From Rhodoblastus sp. (lineage in GTDB: Bacteria; Pseudomonadota; Alphaproteobacteria; Rhizobiales; Beijerinckiaceae): 64,000 bases of DNA. The notes under the pieces were generated by a model. The model saw nothing but the letters and a program-made list of their open reading frames with translations, ran no database searches and was not told the origin of the DNA. A program made the translations under genes and the position numbers. Positions 1 through 9,083 of the stretch are shown piece after piece (the stretch's first letter is position 1; every line of letters begins with the position of its first letter). The stretch spans positions 1 through 64,000 of the forward strand of contig NZ_JAGRPM010000084.1 in the NCBI RefSeq assembly GCF_019449565.1, given 5' to 3'.

Positions 1-177
1 AGCGGCGACGATCTGGACCTGTCAGCAAAATGGAATGAGCCATGAGCAACTCTTAAGCGCGCTCGTATGAGCGCTCGTAAGAGCGATCTCTCCGCCAAAT
101 CCGATCTCAACGGAAGGCGGCCGCCACCGAAGGGATACTGATTCACTGCCTCGAACGACACGGTTTAGGGATTCGCC

Positions 178-1533
178 ATGCGGCCGAAAGAGCGCAGGGA
201 CAGCGGGCAAAAAGACCTTTTTCGGGCGCGGCTCGACCAGATCGTCGATATGGCGCATCCGCTCTGCAAACTCGCTGCTACGATCGATTGGGGCTTTCTC
301 GAACAACGGCTGGGCGCGGTTTATTCGGATGCGCCAGGCCATCCGCCGCTGCCCACGAGGCTGATGGCGGGCGTCGCCATCCTCAAACACATGCACGACC
401 TCTCCGACGAGGCGCTCTGCGCGCGCTGGCTGGAAAACCCATATTTCCAGCTGTTCTGCGGCGAAGAGTTCTTCCAGCACAAGCTCGTGTTCGACCGCTC
501 GTCGATGACGCGCTGGCGCCAGAGGATGGGCGAGGAACGGCTCGTGGCCTTGATCCAGGAAAGCCTGTCGGTGGCGACGAAAACCGGGGCGGCGAAGCCG
601 GCGGACTTCTCGAAGGTGATCGTCGACACCACCGTGCAGCCGAAAGCGGTCGCCCATCCCACCGACGCCAAACTGATGCACCGCGCGCGCGAAAAGCTGG
701 TGGCGCTCGCCAAAAAGCAGGGCGTCGCGCTGCGCCAGTCCTATCAGCGCGTCGGCAAATACGCCCTGATCGCCTATCAGCGCTATGCCCACGCGAAGCA
801 GTTCAAGCGCGCGCGACGGGAGCTGCGCCGGCTCCGCACGATGCTGGGCCGCGTCATGCGCGACGTCGCCCGCAAGATCAGGGGCAAGGCGGCCTTGCGC
901 GACATTTTCCTCAAGCCTTTGTGGCTGGCCGAACGGGTGCGCGACCAGCGCCAGAACCAGCGTGGCAGAAAAGTCTATTCCCTGCACGCGCCCGAGGTCG
1001 AATGCATCGGCAAGGGCAAGGCGCATCGTCCCTACGAATTTGGCGTCAAAGTCTCCGTCGCCACCACGCTCGATCGCTCGAAAGGCGGGCAATTCGTCGC
1101 CCATGTCGCGGCGCTGCCGGGCAATCCCTATGACGGCCACACGCTGGAAAAGGTCATTCCCGACATGGAGCGCCAGATCGGTGCGAGCCTCAAGCGCATC
1201 GTCGCCGACCGCGGCTATCGCGGCCACAACGCGCCGCAGGAGCACAAGTTCAGGGTCTTCATATCCGGCCAGAAGCGACGCGTCACCGAGCAGATCAAGC
1301 GCGAGCTGAGGCGGAGGTCGGCGGTCGAACCAGTCATCGGCCACCTGAAAGCCGAGCACCGAATGGGCCGGAATCACCTTGCCCACGCCCAAGGCGACGC
1401 GATCAACGCTGTCCTCGCCGCCGCCGGCTACAACTTCCGCCGGCTGCTCGCCTGGCTGGCTCTATTGTTGGCTGCAATCTGGACCGCTATCGCGCCGGAA
1501 ATCCACGAACCCGATCAGATCGCCACGGCGTGA
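178..1533 (+). CDS. IS5-family DDE transposase
   Basis: This 451-residue protein is a DDE transposase of the IS5 type, which cuts and rejoins DNA at insertion-sequence ends. The N-terminal part (about residues 30-125) is the usual IS5 helical region, with PxRLMxGVAILKHM and the WCENPYFQxFCGEEFF-like block. Likely catalytic acids are D150 in KVIVDTTVQPKAV, D344 in IVADRGYRGH and E384 in AVEPVIGHLKAEHRMGRNHL. It is full length, with no frameshift seen. I could not identify convincing terminal inverted repeats on either side, so the element's outer borders are not placed. It lies directly upstream of a TIR-like gene, so it may have helped assemble this accessory region (inference). Confidence 0.93.
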   Translation: MRPKERRDSGQKDLFRARLDQIVDMAHPLCKLAATIDWGFLEQRLGAVYSDAPGHPPLPTRLMAGVAILKHMHDLSDEALCARWLENPYFQLFCGEEFFQHKLVFDRSSMTRWRQRMGEERLVALIQESLSVATKTGAAKPADFSKVIVDTTVQPKAVAHPTDAKLMHRAREKLVALAKKQGVALRQSYQRVGKYALIAYQRYAHAKQFKRARRELRRLRTMLGRVMRDVARKIRGKAALRDIFLKPLWLAERVRDQRQNQRGRKVYSLHAPEVECIGKGKAHRPYEFGVKVSVATTLDRSKGGQFVAHVAALPGNPYDGHTLEKVIPDMERQIGASLKRIVADRGYRGHNAPQEHKFRVFISGQKRRVTEQIKRELRRRSAVEPVIGHLKAEHRMGRNHLAHAQGDAINAVLAAAGYNFRRLLAWLALLLAAIWTAIAPEIHEPDQIATA

Positions 1534-1588
1534 ACCGCGTTCTTCACGGGCGACCATTTTAGCGCGGCAACAGTTGGGAGGCTGGCAC

Positions 1589-2890
1589 GTGAGGGAGTTC
1601 ATCGTCTTCTATGCATGGCAGAGCGATACGGCGCAGCGACACAATCGCTTTCTGATTCGTATCGCATTGGAGGAGGCCGCCAGGCGGATTTCTCGCGATG
1701 TGACGATTCGCACGAAGGTTCGGATAGATTCCGACACAGAAGGTGTTCTCGGTCAGCCACCCATCACCGATACAATCCTCAGGAAGATCGAAACCTGTGA
1801 TGTTTTCGCGCCGGACTTTACCTTCGTGGCGACGACCGAAGGTGGCAAACTCGTTCCGAATCCTAACGTGATGCTCGAATATGGCTATGCGCTACGCGCT
1901 AGGGGGTATCCCGTCATGATGCCCGTGATGAACACCGCACACGGCCCGCCGGAGAAACTACCCTTTGACATGGGTCATCTCCGCCATCCTATGCAATATC
2001 GTTTGGAGCCTACGGCAAAGAAGACCGAGCGTCGGGCCATATGGAAAGACCTAGCTGATAAATTCGAAAACGTGCTGCGGCTCATGATAGCCGCGACGCC
2101 AGCAAAGCCAAAGGATGACAAGCCATTCGCGCAAGCCAAGGCCGTCGCCCCTCCGGCTTTTTTCTTTAAACCAAACGAGGTTCTTGCAGAGTTTGGCATC
2201 AATGAAAGCGAGCGGCAGCATTATCGGTTCGATTCAAACAAGGCCATTTTCCTTCGGCTGTTTCCTGCTTACGCGGAGCAGCCCGCGATCGGGCGAGCGA
2301 AAGTAAAGGCAATATTCACCGCTCGAAAGCCTTGCGCGATGTCCCTGACCGTCGGCGGGCTAGCCGCCGAAAACGGCTATGGTTCGATCATCCTTGATCC
2401 TCAGGGAAACTCGTCGATTGTAGGAATGACTCAGGGGTTCCCTACAGGTGAATTGTGGGGGCTGAACTCGCAACCATTTCGTACGGCGGCACACACTTTT
2501 TCTAAAGTTGAACCACAAAATTTCGATTATCTCGGCATGATCAGCCTTGAAAAACTATTTGTTCGAACCTTGGAAAACTACATCAGGGTTGCCGTTGAAG
2601 AGTATCAACTCCGCACTCCTTTCGTCGTTGAAGCAGGCGCAATGGGGCTGATGGGAGTCCTCGCGGGCGTACCGAGTGTCGAATTTCCGAGCGGAGAATT
2701 TGTCGGGCCATTCAGATCGCCATCTTTCGAAAAACGCTATGTTTTGGAGGACGTGCATCCGCACCAGATTCTTGATGTTTTGCGTCAATTCTTCGATGAG
2801 TTTTACGATTTAGCGGCCTGCTCGCGTAGCATGGTCTTGACGGATGCTCTTGTGGCAGCGAACGGATTGCCGCCACGAACGTCTTTCTAA
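1589..2890 (+). CDS. TIR-like domain protein, putative defence effector
   Basis: This 433-residue protein starts at a GTG preceded by GGGAGG seven bases upstream; the frame is open further upstream, but this start puts the domain at residue 1. The first ~160 residues match the bacterial TIR-like fold often annotated 'nucleotide-binding protein': a first strand IVFYAWQSD, the acidic RIDSDTEGVLGQPPI stretch, TILRKIETCDVFAPDFTFV, and PNPNVMLEYGYALRARGYPVM followed by LPFDMGHLRHP. In this family such domains act as NAD-degrading or nucleotide-sensing effectors of antiphage systems. The C-terminal ~240 residues are not recognised and could hold a sensor. It sits between a transposase and a nucleotidyltransferase-like gene, consistent with a mobile defence locus. 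The activity is inferred from family resemblance only. Confidence 0.72.
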   Translation: MREFIVFYAWQSDTAQRHNRFLIRIALEEAARRISRDVTIRTKVRIDSDTEGVLGQPPITDTILRKIETCDVFAPDFTFVATTEGGKLVPNPNVMLEYGYALRARGYPVMMPVMNTAHGPPEKLPFDMGHLRHPMQYRLEPTAKKTERRAIWKDLADKFENVLRLMIAATPAKPKDDKPFAQAKAVAPPAFFFKPNEVLAEFGINESERQHYRFDSNKAIFLRLFPAYAEQPAIGRAKVKAIFTARKPCAMSLTVGGLAAENGYGSIILDPQGNSSIVGMTQGFPTGELWGLNSQPFRTAAHTFSKVEPQNFDYLGMISLEKLFVRTLENYIRVAVEEYQLRTPFVVEAGAMGLMGVLAGVPSVEFPSGEFVGPFRSPSFEKRYVLEDVHPHQILDVLRQFFDEFYDLAACSRSMVLTDALVAANGLPPRTSF

Positions 2891-3494
2891 CTTATCCCAC
2901 TTGGGACGGTGGGTTAAGCGCATCCTTGTCGTTGCCTCCGACGCTCTGGGCCTTCCGCTTCCCGCCTTTCTCCGACTTAGACGAGATGCGATTCTGTTAA
3001 CATCGATTATGCGGCGACCTAGCGAACGGAAGTTTTAAGCCGTCCGCTGATGCGCCGGACGAGCACTTCCAAAGGCGGCTCCGGGTCTGGGTCACCGGTC
3101 GCACCACAGGAATGACCGCTTCCGCTCCGTGACGAGCCGATGGCGGCAACTATCGACCGTCTCGAATGAGCCGGATGCCGTCATCATTGTCTCAGGTCGG
3201 GCCAATCGGGAGCATCCGGCGGAAAGCAGTCAATGCTTGAACGGGCAGTTTTATCCCGATGCGGATTTCGGGATTGGAATCACTCCAATCTGCCGTGAGC
3301 GGAAAACGGGATAAACCTTAGCGTTCGCTTGGTTGAAAGGAATTTATGTGCCAACCATTGACAGAGCTAATATGTTTGCTGCACGGATTGAGTGACCTGC
3401 CTACCAACGCCACCAATGAACCTCGGAGGCATTGATCTCGTTTTATTGGGTTTGTTAAACTTTTGGACTCTGCTAGTTGACAACTTGGCTATGA
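2891..3494. other. Intergenic region, no gene supported
   Basis: About 600 bases with only short open frames that lack ribosome-binding sites or recognisable motifs. A 7-bp perfect stem (GATTGGA/TCCAATC around a 5-base loop) lies at 3272-3290. Base composition drops toward AT-rich near 3310, ahead of the nucleotidyltransferase-like gene, so its promoter probably lies at about 3330-3480. Confidence 0.5.
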
Positions 3495-4682
3495 ATGCCA
3501 ATGCGTTGCCAACGCAACGAACCGAACTGTGCCATGCCCTTTGATCCCGTAGATATTATCTTCGCTGCACTTGGAATGTCGGATGAACATTCGAATGCCG
3601 ACTTTGACCAGATGCTTATGTCTATTTTTTCGGCTCGGGCGCTCGCAGCCCAGCGCGCGGACGAAGACGCTTCATTAGTAAATGACGAAGAAAACCATGG
3701 GTACTTAAGACGCTATATAGATGGATATGAAATTTATGTTCCATTTAATCTTGCTTCCGTGTTCCCTGGGCGCGAAAAACTAAGCTCTATTTTGCGAGCT
3801 GCAAATGGAATAAAATTATCTGAAAATAACCCAATTTGCATAAGCGGAAGCACCACGTTTTTGGGGAAGAATGTTCCAATTTCTGATCTCGATTTTTGTG
3901 AATATTTTATGACTGACGAGTCTGAATTTTCTAGTTGTATATATCGTAAGCGATCTTCAGTTGAAGACATCATAGCTGTGTTGCTTAAAATCGATTCATT
4001 AAGTTATATATTTCGAGATAACGATCTTAATATTCCAGCTATTGATGATGATACACTTAAATCAAAATGGATTAAACTTGATTGCTGGTTTACCGATCAA
4101 GCGCTTGGCTCGCTCGCAGCGACATCAGTAATAATTCCAACAGATAGACGCTACGGTGGCGACGCGGCAAAAAATACATTTGTACATCAGGAAGCGATGA
4201 TATCAAACACAGGAATTCCTAGACCGTTATTTAAACGAAGTGAAATAGGTTTATATTTACTATTTCTTTATAAAGAGTCGGCTAAATACTATCATAAAGC
4301 GTCAATTGATATGAATTTGCGCTATGCAATAAAAAGTCTAAAGCGCTCAATTTCGTTTTTGTTGCTAGTGGGGGCTGAAGAAGAGAGCGAATTTGCTAAT
4401 GCTTTGGAAGAAACATTTAATTTCTTGCTGAATCCCAGCGTTGTCTGCGCCGTTCTGCGGCAGAGACTCGACGATCTGGACGCTTTATGCGAAGCTCTTC
4501 CAATGGACCGACAAAATTCGGCAAGGCTTGAAATCGACCAAGTTAAGAGCCAATTGCAATATACGACGAAGGCTTATGAGGATGAACCCCTTTTGAATAG
4601 GGCTATCGGAGAAGCGGAAACGCTCATGAAGGCCATTAAGGGACTTTTTGATTCTGCTGGGATCGATAACATAGATGAATAA
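3495..4682 (+). CDS. Nucleotidyltransferase-like protein of unknown role
   Basis: This 395-residue protein carries the signature of a polymerase-beta-type nucleotidyltransferase: G118-S119, then D131 and D133 in ISDLDF about a dozen residues later, and a third candidate acid D196 in a WIKLDCWF strand. The rest, mostly helical, is unfamiliar. The start is uncertain: ATG 3495 and ATG 3534 are both in frame and neither has a strong Shine-Dalgarno sequence. The gene is visibly AT-rich and uses codons unlike the GC-rich neighbours, a sign of transfer. Its TAA stop overlaps the ATG of the next frame (ATGAATAA), so the two were probably co-translated. Candidates are a toxin-type (MNT-like), a signalling (CD-NTase-like) or an RNA-modifying enzyme; I cannot choose between them. 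Confidence 0.66.
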   Translation: MPMRCQRNEPNCAMPFDPVDIIFAALGMSDEHSNADFDQMLMSIFSARALAAQRADEDASLVNDEENHGYLRRYIDGYEIYVPFNLASVFPGREKLSSILRAANGIKLSENNPICISGSTTFLGKNVPISDLDFCEYFMTDESEFSSCIYRKRSSVEDIIAVLLKIDSLSYIFRDNDLNIPAIDDDTLKSKWIKLDCWFTDQALGSLAATSVIIPTDRRYGGDAAKNTFVHQEAMISNTGIPRPLFKRSEIGLYLLFLYKESAKYYHKASIDMNLRYAIKSLKRSISFLLLVGAEEESEFANALEETFNFLLNPSVVCAVLRQRLDDLDALCEALPMDRQNSARLEIDQVKSQLQYTTKAYEDEPLLNRAIGEAETLMKAIKGLFDSAGIDNIDE

Positions 4683-6828
4683 AGAGAAATTGATTACTGA
4701 GATACTAGACAATGTGCCGCCGACTCGTGGTTTAGTTGAGCGGGCAAGAATTAATTTGTCCGAACTTTCGATAAAGCGACTACAAGAGTTGAAAGCTCAA
4801 ATTGACGCAGCGACAGTTATTTCCGAACGTATCAGGCGCGATCCGCGCGTCAATATTGCAGCTTCACGGAGCGTTCGTCTGGAAGCGGCAAAAAAACTGC
4901 AAGCAGTGAGGGATAAGTGCTCTGCATTAAGCTCTCATGATATTGCTGAAGTAGATTATGATACTGTGTACGCTCGCTCAGTTTCCGACCCTGAGGGGTT
5001 TTGGGCCGAGCACGGCAAGCGCATCGATTGGATCAAACCTTTCACCAAGGTGAAGCATACGTCCTACGATCCGCACAACGTGCAGATCAAATGGTTCGAA
5101 GACGGCACGACCAATGTCTCGATGAACTGCGTCGACCGCCATCTGGCCACGCGCGGCGACCAGGTCGCGATCATCTGGGAAGGCGACAATCCCGAAGAAT
5201 CCAAGAAGATCACCTACAAGCAGATGCACGAGGAAGTCAGCCGCTTCGCCAATGTGCTGAAGGCCAAGGGCGTCAAGAAGGGCGACACGGTTTCGATCTA
5301 TCTGCCGATGATCCCCGAGGCGGCTTATGCGATGCTGGCCTGCGCCCGCGTCGGCGCCGTCCACTCGATCATTTTCGGCGGCTTCTCGCCGGATTCGCTG
5401 GCCGGCCGCATCGAGGGCTGCAAGTCCAAGGTCGTCATCACGGCCGATGAAGGCCTTCGCGGCGGCCGCAAGGTTCCGCTCAAGGCCAATTCCGACGTCG
5501 CCATCGACAAGACCGGCGACATCGTCGAGACCCAGATCGTCGTGAAGCGCACCGGCGGCAAGATCGACTGGAAAGAGGGTCGCGACTGCTGGTGGCACGA
5601 GGAGACCGCGAAGGCCTCGCCCGACTGCCCGCCCACCGAAGTGAACGCCGAAGACCCGCTGTTCATCCTTTACACGTCCGGCTCGACCGGCGCGCCCAAG
5701 GGCGTCGTGCATTGCACCGGCGGCTATCTCGTCTATGCGGCGATGACGCACCAGTACATCTTCGACTATCACGACGGTGACATCTACTGGTGCACCGCCG
5801 ACGTGGGTTGGGTGACCGGCCACAGCTACATCGTCTATGGCCCGCTCGCCAATGGCGCGACGACCCTGATGTTCGAAGGCATTCCGAACTATCCGACCAT
5901 TTCCCGCTTCTGGGACGTGGTGGACAAGCACGGCGTCAACATCTTCTACACCGCCCCGACCGCCATCCGTTCGCTGATGGGCGCGGGCGAGGAGCCCGTG
6001 AAGAAGACGTCGCGGAAAACCCTTCGCCTGCTCGGCTCGGTCGGCGAACCGATCAATCCCGAAGCCTGGGAATGGTATCACCGCGTCGTCGGCGACGAGC
6101 GTTGTCCGATCGTCGACACTTGGTGGCAGACGGAAACCGGCGGCATTCTCATATCGTCCCTCCCCAATGTGGTGAGCGATAAGCAGTTACCTGGTCGTCC
6201 CTTCTTCGGCGTGCAGCCGCTGGTCGTGGACGCCGCCGGCAATGTCATCGAGGGTCCCTGCGAGGGCAATCTCGTCATCGCCGATTCCTGGCCCGGGCAG
6301 ATGCGCACGGTCTATGGCGATCACGAGCGCTTCCAGCAGACCTATTTCTCGACCTATCCGGGCAAGTATTTCACCGGCGACGGCTGCCGCCGCGACGAGG
6401 ACGGCTATTACTGGATCACCGGCCGCGTCGACGACGTCATCAACGTCTCCGGCCATCGCATGGGCACGGCGGAAGTCGAAAGCGCGCTCGTCGCCCATCC
6501 GGCCGTGTCTGAGGCCGCTGTCGTCGGCTATTCGCACGACCTCAAGGGCCAGGGCATCTACGCCTATGTCGCTGTGATGGAAGGCATCGAGCCGACCGAA
6601 GCCTTGCGCAAGGACCTGGTCGCCTGGGTTCGCAAGGAAATCGGCCCGATAGCGTCGCCCGACGTGATCCAGTTCGCCCCCGGCCTGCCGAAGACCCGTT
6701 CGGGCAAGATCATGCGCCGCATCCTGCGCAAGATCGCCGAGAACGATTTCGGCTCGTTGGGTGACACTTCCGCCCTCGCCGACCCAGCCGTCGTCGACGA
6801 TTTGATCGAGAAACACCGCAACAATTGA
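4675..6828 (+). CDS. acs: Acetyl-CoA synthetase with a replaced, foreign N-terminus
   Basis: From about residue 99 onward this 717-residue frame is a standard AMP-forming acetyl-CoA synthetase, which activates acetate to acetyl-CoA. Visible are [14 protein letters not shown] (ATP-binding P-loop), [22 protein letters not shown], the TGDG and GRVDDVIN blocks, and the C-terminal [11 protein letters not shown] motif with the lysine acetylated in this family. Normal Acs starts roughly 28 residues before the [12 protein letters not shown] block. Here 98 residues rich in Lys, Glu and Ile, encoded by AT-rich DNA, precede it. Those residues belong to whatever follows the upstream nucleotidyltransferase gene, with which this frame overlaps by eight bases. 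The enzyme could still fold, because the catalytic core is intact, but its promoter, start and N-terminus are those of the inserted DNA. Confidence 0.9.
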   Translation: MNKEKLITEILDNVPPTRGLVERARINLSELSIKRLQELKAQIDAATVISERIRRDPRVNIAASRSVRLEAAKKLQAVRDKCSALSSHDIAEVDYDTVYARSVSDPEGFWAEHGKRIDWIKPFTKVKHTSYDPHNVQIKWFEDGTTNVSMNCVDRHLATRGDQVAIIWEGDNPEESKKITYKQMHEEVSRFANVLKAKGVKKGDTVSIYLPMIPEAAYAMLACARVGAVHSIIFGGFSPDSLAGRIEGCKSKVVITADEGLRGGRKVPLKANSDVAIDKTGDIVETQIVVKRTGGKIDWKEGRDCWWHEETAKASPDCPPTEVNAEDPLFILYTSGSTGAPKGVVHCTGGYLVYAAMTHQYIFDYHDGDIYWCTADVGWVTGHSYIVYGPLANGATTLMFEGIPNYPTISRFWDVVDKHGVNIFYTAPTAIRSLMGAGEEPVKKTSRKTLRLLGSVGEPINPEAWEWYHRVVGDERCPIVDTWWQTETGGILISSLPNVVSDKQLPGRPFFGVQPLVVDAAGNVIEGPCEGNLVIADSWPGQMRTVYGDHERFQQTYFSTYPGKYFTGDGCRRDEDGYYWITGRVDDVINVSGHRMGTAEVESALVAHPAVSEAAVVGYSHDLKGQGIYAYVAVMEGIEPTEALRKDLVAWVRKEIGPIASPDVIQFAPGLPKTRSGKIMRRILRKIAENDFGSLGDTSALADPAVVDDLIEKHRNN
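4940..4990. other. Junction of AT-rich island DNA with acs
   Basis: Base composition and codon choice change abruptly here, from AT-rich codons before the YARSV block to GC-rich codons after WAEHGK. The protein changes from an unfamiliar helical sequence to canonical Acs at the same place. The exact breakpoint cannot be fixed without an unoccupied relative. The reading frame is preserved across it. Confidence 0.6.
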
Positions 6829-6931
6829 TTTTCCAAGCAACAGAGAAGGTGTTGTCCTCCGGCGGCCGGATATCGCCAAAAGCTGCTCAAAATCGCGACG
6901 ATGAAGCGCCGCTGGCAGCGGATGCGAACCT

Positions 6932-7276
6932 CTACCAAACTAATTCCGTGGAGATGCAAGCCGCGACCGCCTGCCGGTAGCTGCCGCTCAGGTCACCCAG
7001 GCGTTGCCAGGTTCTGCCTTCGTCCAGTTCGTCCGCGAGCCATGCGAAATCCGTCACGTACAGGATCGCACGCAGGAGGATCCCCTCGCCAGAACTGCAA
7101 ACTCTATCGTAATTTCGCGCGCGTTTGACAAAATTGCCCTCGTCGCAACCGTTGAATGCAACGATCATGATCCGGAGCAACTCCCAACTTTCCGCCTGTT
7201 CCAAATAATTTGCGAGCTGCAGGCCCGTAAATACTTCGCGGGCCGGCCGCGAGTTTTTGAACGAATGAAAACTCAT
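6932..7276 (-). CDS. Small hypothetical protein
   Basis: A 114-residue protein without a signal peptide or membrane segment. It is preceded on its strand by AGGAAAAAGC before the ATG, a reasonable ribosome-binding site. The C-terminal half (ILLRAILYVTDFAWLADELDEGR) has the regular helical spacing of a real protein rather than shadow-frame composition. I do not recognise a family. It is transcribed toward the 3' end of acs, so the two genes converge. A rho-independent terminator lies just upstream of it on the same strand, suggesting its own promoter between about 7280 and 7335. Confidence 0.5.
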   Translation of the reverse strand: MSFHSFKNSRPAREVFTGLQLANYLEQAESWELLRIMIVAFNGCDEGNFVKRARNYDRVCSSGEGILLRAILYVTDFAWLADELDEGRTWQRLGDLSGSYRQAVAACISTELVW

Positions 7277-7334
7277 ATGCTTTTTCCTTTTCTCGTTGCA
7301 GTCGGTGCCTGCGTGTCAGCGAGAGGAACGCGCA

Positions 7335-7372
7335 CAAAAAACAAAGCGCCCGCATCCGCTGGATGCAGGCGC
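7335..7372 (-). terminator. Rho-independent terminator for leftward transcription
   Basis: The stem GCGCC-c-GCATCC / GGATGC-a-GGCGC (7346-7372) has a 3-base loop and one mismatch. On the minus strand it is followed by TTTGTTTTTT. It would stop transcription coming from the right, probably the four-gene leftward operon ending at 7828, or an unannotated small RNA in between. Confidence 0.75.
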
Positions 7373-7827
7373 TCACTAAGGAACCCTGGTTTGGCCGCGA
7401 CGTAACCCGTCCCGTAAGGGCGAGGGCAAAAAAATTGTCCGGTCGGCACCGTGTCGGCATCTCGGCCGACATCTTTGAATTAAGGTCAGGTTGGATGAAT
7501 TGCAAGACCCCGCGTCAGGTTCGAACTTCCGCATCATGTGCCCGAGCAGCCGTAACGAAAATCGCAGGACCGTCGCAAGTTGACCCAAGGCGGAAATTCC
7601 AGTTCAGAGAGACTGTTGTCGCCTGCGGGCGGAATCCGGTCGTAGGTCGGATGTCTGGTCAAGGATCGCGAGCGGTCATACCGGCAACGGCAGGATTGCG
7701 CCAAAGTGGGAAGCCGCCAACAAGAAACATGGCGCTTGGAATCGGCCGTTATAGCGGTTCGAGGCATCCACGGAGATCGCTGGCGGCGCCCGAACCAGCA
7801 CCCGCAAATTTGTGAGGTGGACGGCCG
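7373..7827. other. 455-base gap without a supported gene
   Basis: Only short frames of shadow-like composition are present on both strands. A 7-bp stem TGTCGGC/GCCGACA occurs around 7450-7472. On the minus strand a short CGGT/ACCG stem is followed by a run of seven T near 7430-7437. This could be a long 3' untranslated region of the leftward operon or hold a small RNA. Confidence 0.4.
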
Positions 7828-8601
7828 TCACGATGTCGTCTGCGCCGACGGATGCGTGCCTGCACGCTGGGGAATGATGACGATCAAGGAGAGAATGGCG
7901 ACGACGAGCACGGCGGAAGCATAATAGCGGTTCAAGGCCAGCCCCCCCAACGCGTGCGGCTTGTCGAGAAGATCGCCGACCGTAGCGCCGAGAGGCCGGG
8001 TCAGGATGAAGGCGACCCAGAAGAGGGCGACCCGCGAGATGCTGGTGAAATAATAGAGCGCGGCTGTCACGAGAATCGCGCCGCCGAAAACCACCGCGCC
8101 GCCGCCGAAGCCGAGGCCGTTCGTATCGGCCATCCAGTCGCCGAGCGCCGTGCCGAGCGTTTGGGAAAATAGGATGGTCGTCCAGTAGAAGGCCTCGACC
8201 CGCGGTGTCGTCACCGTTTCAACCGAGACGCTGCCTTCCGACCAGCGCCAGATTGCGAGCGAAACGATGAGCAGCGCGAGCAGCAGCGACGAACCGCCTG
8301 CATAGCCGATTCCGAGCGACCGATCGGCGAAATCCGCCATGGTCGTGCCGACTGTGGTGGTGGCGACAATGGTGAGCCAATAAAGATAGGGATTGAAACG
8401 GTTTTCCCGAACCTGCGCGGCCACGGCCACAACGAAAATGCCGAAAAAGATCACCGTTCCTATGGCATAGCCTAGGTTCATCGACATCGTGACCGCGTCG
8501 CCGCCCGTCTCACCGAGCGTCGTCGCAAGCACCTTGACGATCCAGAAGCCGAGCGTGACCTCGGGAACTTTGCTTAGAACTGCGTGCCGTGCGTCGTTCA
8601 T
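7828..8601 (-). CDS. Multi-pass membrane protein with four internal repeats (COG4705-like)
   Basis: A 257-residue integral membrane protein of the uncharacterised COG4705 type. The start at 8601 is chosen because GAGGAACATT precedes the ATG; a longer frame exists but lacks this. The protein repeats a unit with a small-residue/acid core: LATTLGETGGD, TTVGTTMADFADRSLGIGYAGG, TLGTALGDWMADTNGLGFGGG and PLGATVGDLLDKP. Each unit is followed by hydrophobic helices. The repeats suggest an internally duplicated transporter-like fold with conserved Asp/Glu inside the membrane. It is last in the operon with the PepSY protein, kinase and regulator, so its expression is probably under that two-component system. 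Its substrate is unknown. Confidence 0.8.
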   Translation of the reverse strand: MNDARHAVLSKVPEVTLGFWIVKVLATTLGETGGDAVTMSMNLGYAIGTVIFFGIFVVAVAAQVRENRFNPYLYWLTIVATTTVGTTMADFADRSLGIGYAGGSSLLLALLIVSLAIWRWSEGSVSVETVTTPRVEAFYWTTILFSQTLGTALGDWMADTNGLGFGGGAVVFGGAILVTAALYYFTSISRVALFWVAFILTRPLGATVGDLLDKPHALGGLALNRYYASAVLVVAILSLIVIIPQRAGTHPSAQTTS

Positions 8602-8670
8602 AATGTTCCTCACAGTTTCGAAGACCGGCCTCCGCGGGAAACGGAGGCAGGGGGGCATGTCGGCTCGAAC

Positions 8671-8985
8671 TCAGTCCGGATGAGGACCTTCGGGAGCGTT
8701 TTCGAGGACCTTGCCGGTCCTCGCGTCCACGCCGACTTCCTGGGTCACGGCGCCGCGCCTGATGTCGAAGGAATAGCGCAGCCCGCTGCCTCCGCGCTCA
8801 CGTTCAAGCTCTTCATCCGTGATCTTGCCGGGATGCGCTTTCAGCGCGATGGCGCGCGCCTCCTCGATGCTAACCTTGGCCTCGCCAGCCAAATTCTGTC
8901 CGGTAAAGGCAAACGCCGGCGGCGTAAGCGCCAACAAAACGGCGGCCGCGCCAATCAGGCCCAGCCTTTTTGATGTCAAGTTCAT
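8671..8985 (-). CDS. Exported PepSY-domain protein
   Basis: A 104-residue protein with an N-terminal signal peptide ending near AFA. It is followed by one PepSY domain (KVSIEEARAIALKAHPGKITDEELERE, then the YSFDI strand and VGVDARTGKVL). The start at 8985 follows GGAGGAAGTG, whereas the longer frame to 9048 has no site. PepSY domains are found on inhibitors and accessory proteins in the periplasm, often beside OmpR-type two-component systems as here. It lies about 100 bases after the kinase gene and 70 before the membrane protein, all on the minus strand. It may modulate signal detection by the kinase (inference). Confidence 0.85.
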   Translation of the reverse strand: MNLTSKRLGLIGAAAVLLALTPPAFAFTGQNLAGEAKVSIEEARAIALKAHPGKITDEELERERGGSGLRYSFDIRRGAVTQEVGVDARTGKVLENAPEGPHPD

Positions 8986-9083
8986 CACTTCCTCCAGTCG
9001 CCCCGGCCATTTGCGGCGCTTGGCCGCACCTGCGCGAATGTCGCGCACGCGACCGATTGTGCGGCGGAAGAATTAGCGGCGAA

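Noticed and set aside
1-1588. Terminal inverted repeats of the IS5 element
   Set aside because: Sequences on both sides of the transposase gene were compared and no convincing inverted pair was found.
4978-6081. 367-codon open frame antisense to acs
   Set aside because: Shadow frame of a highly conserved gene; no independent support.
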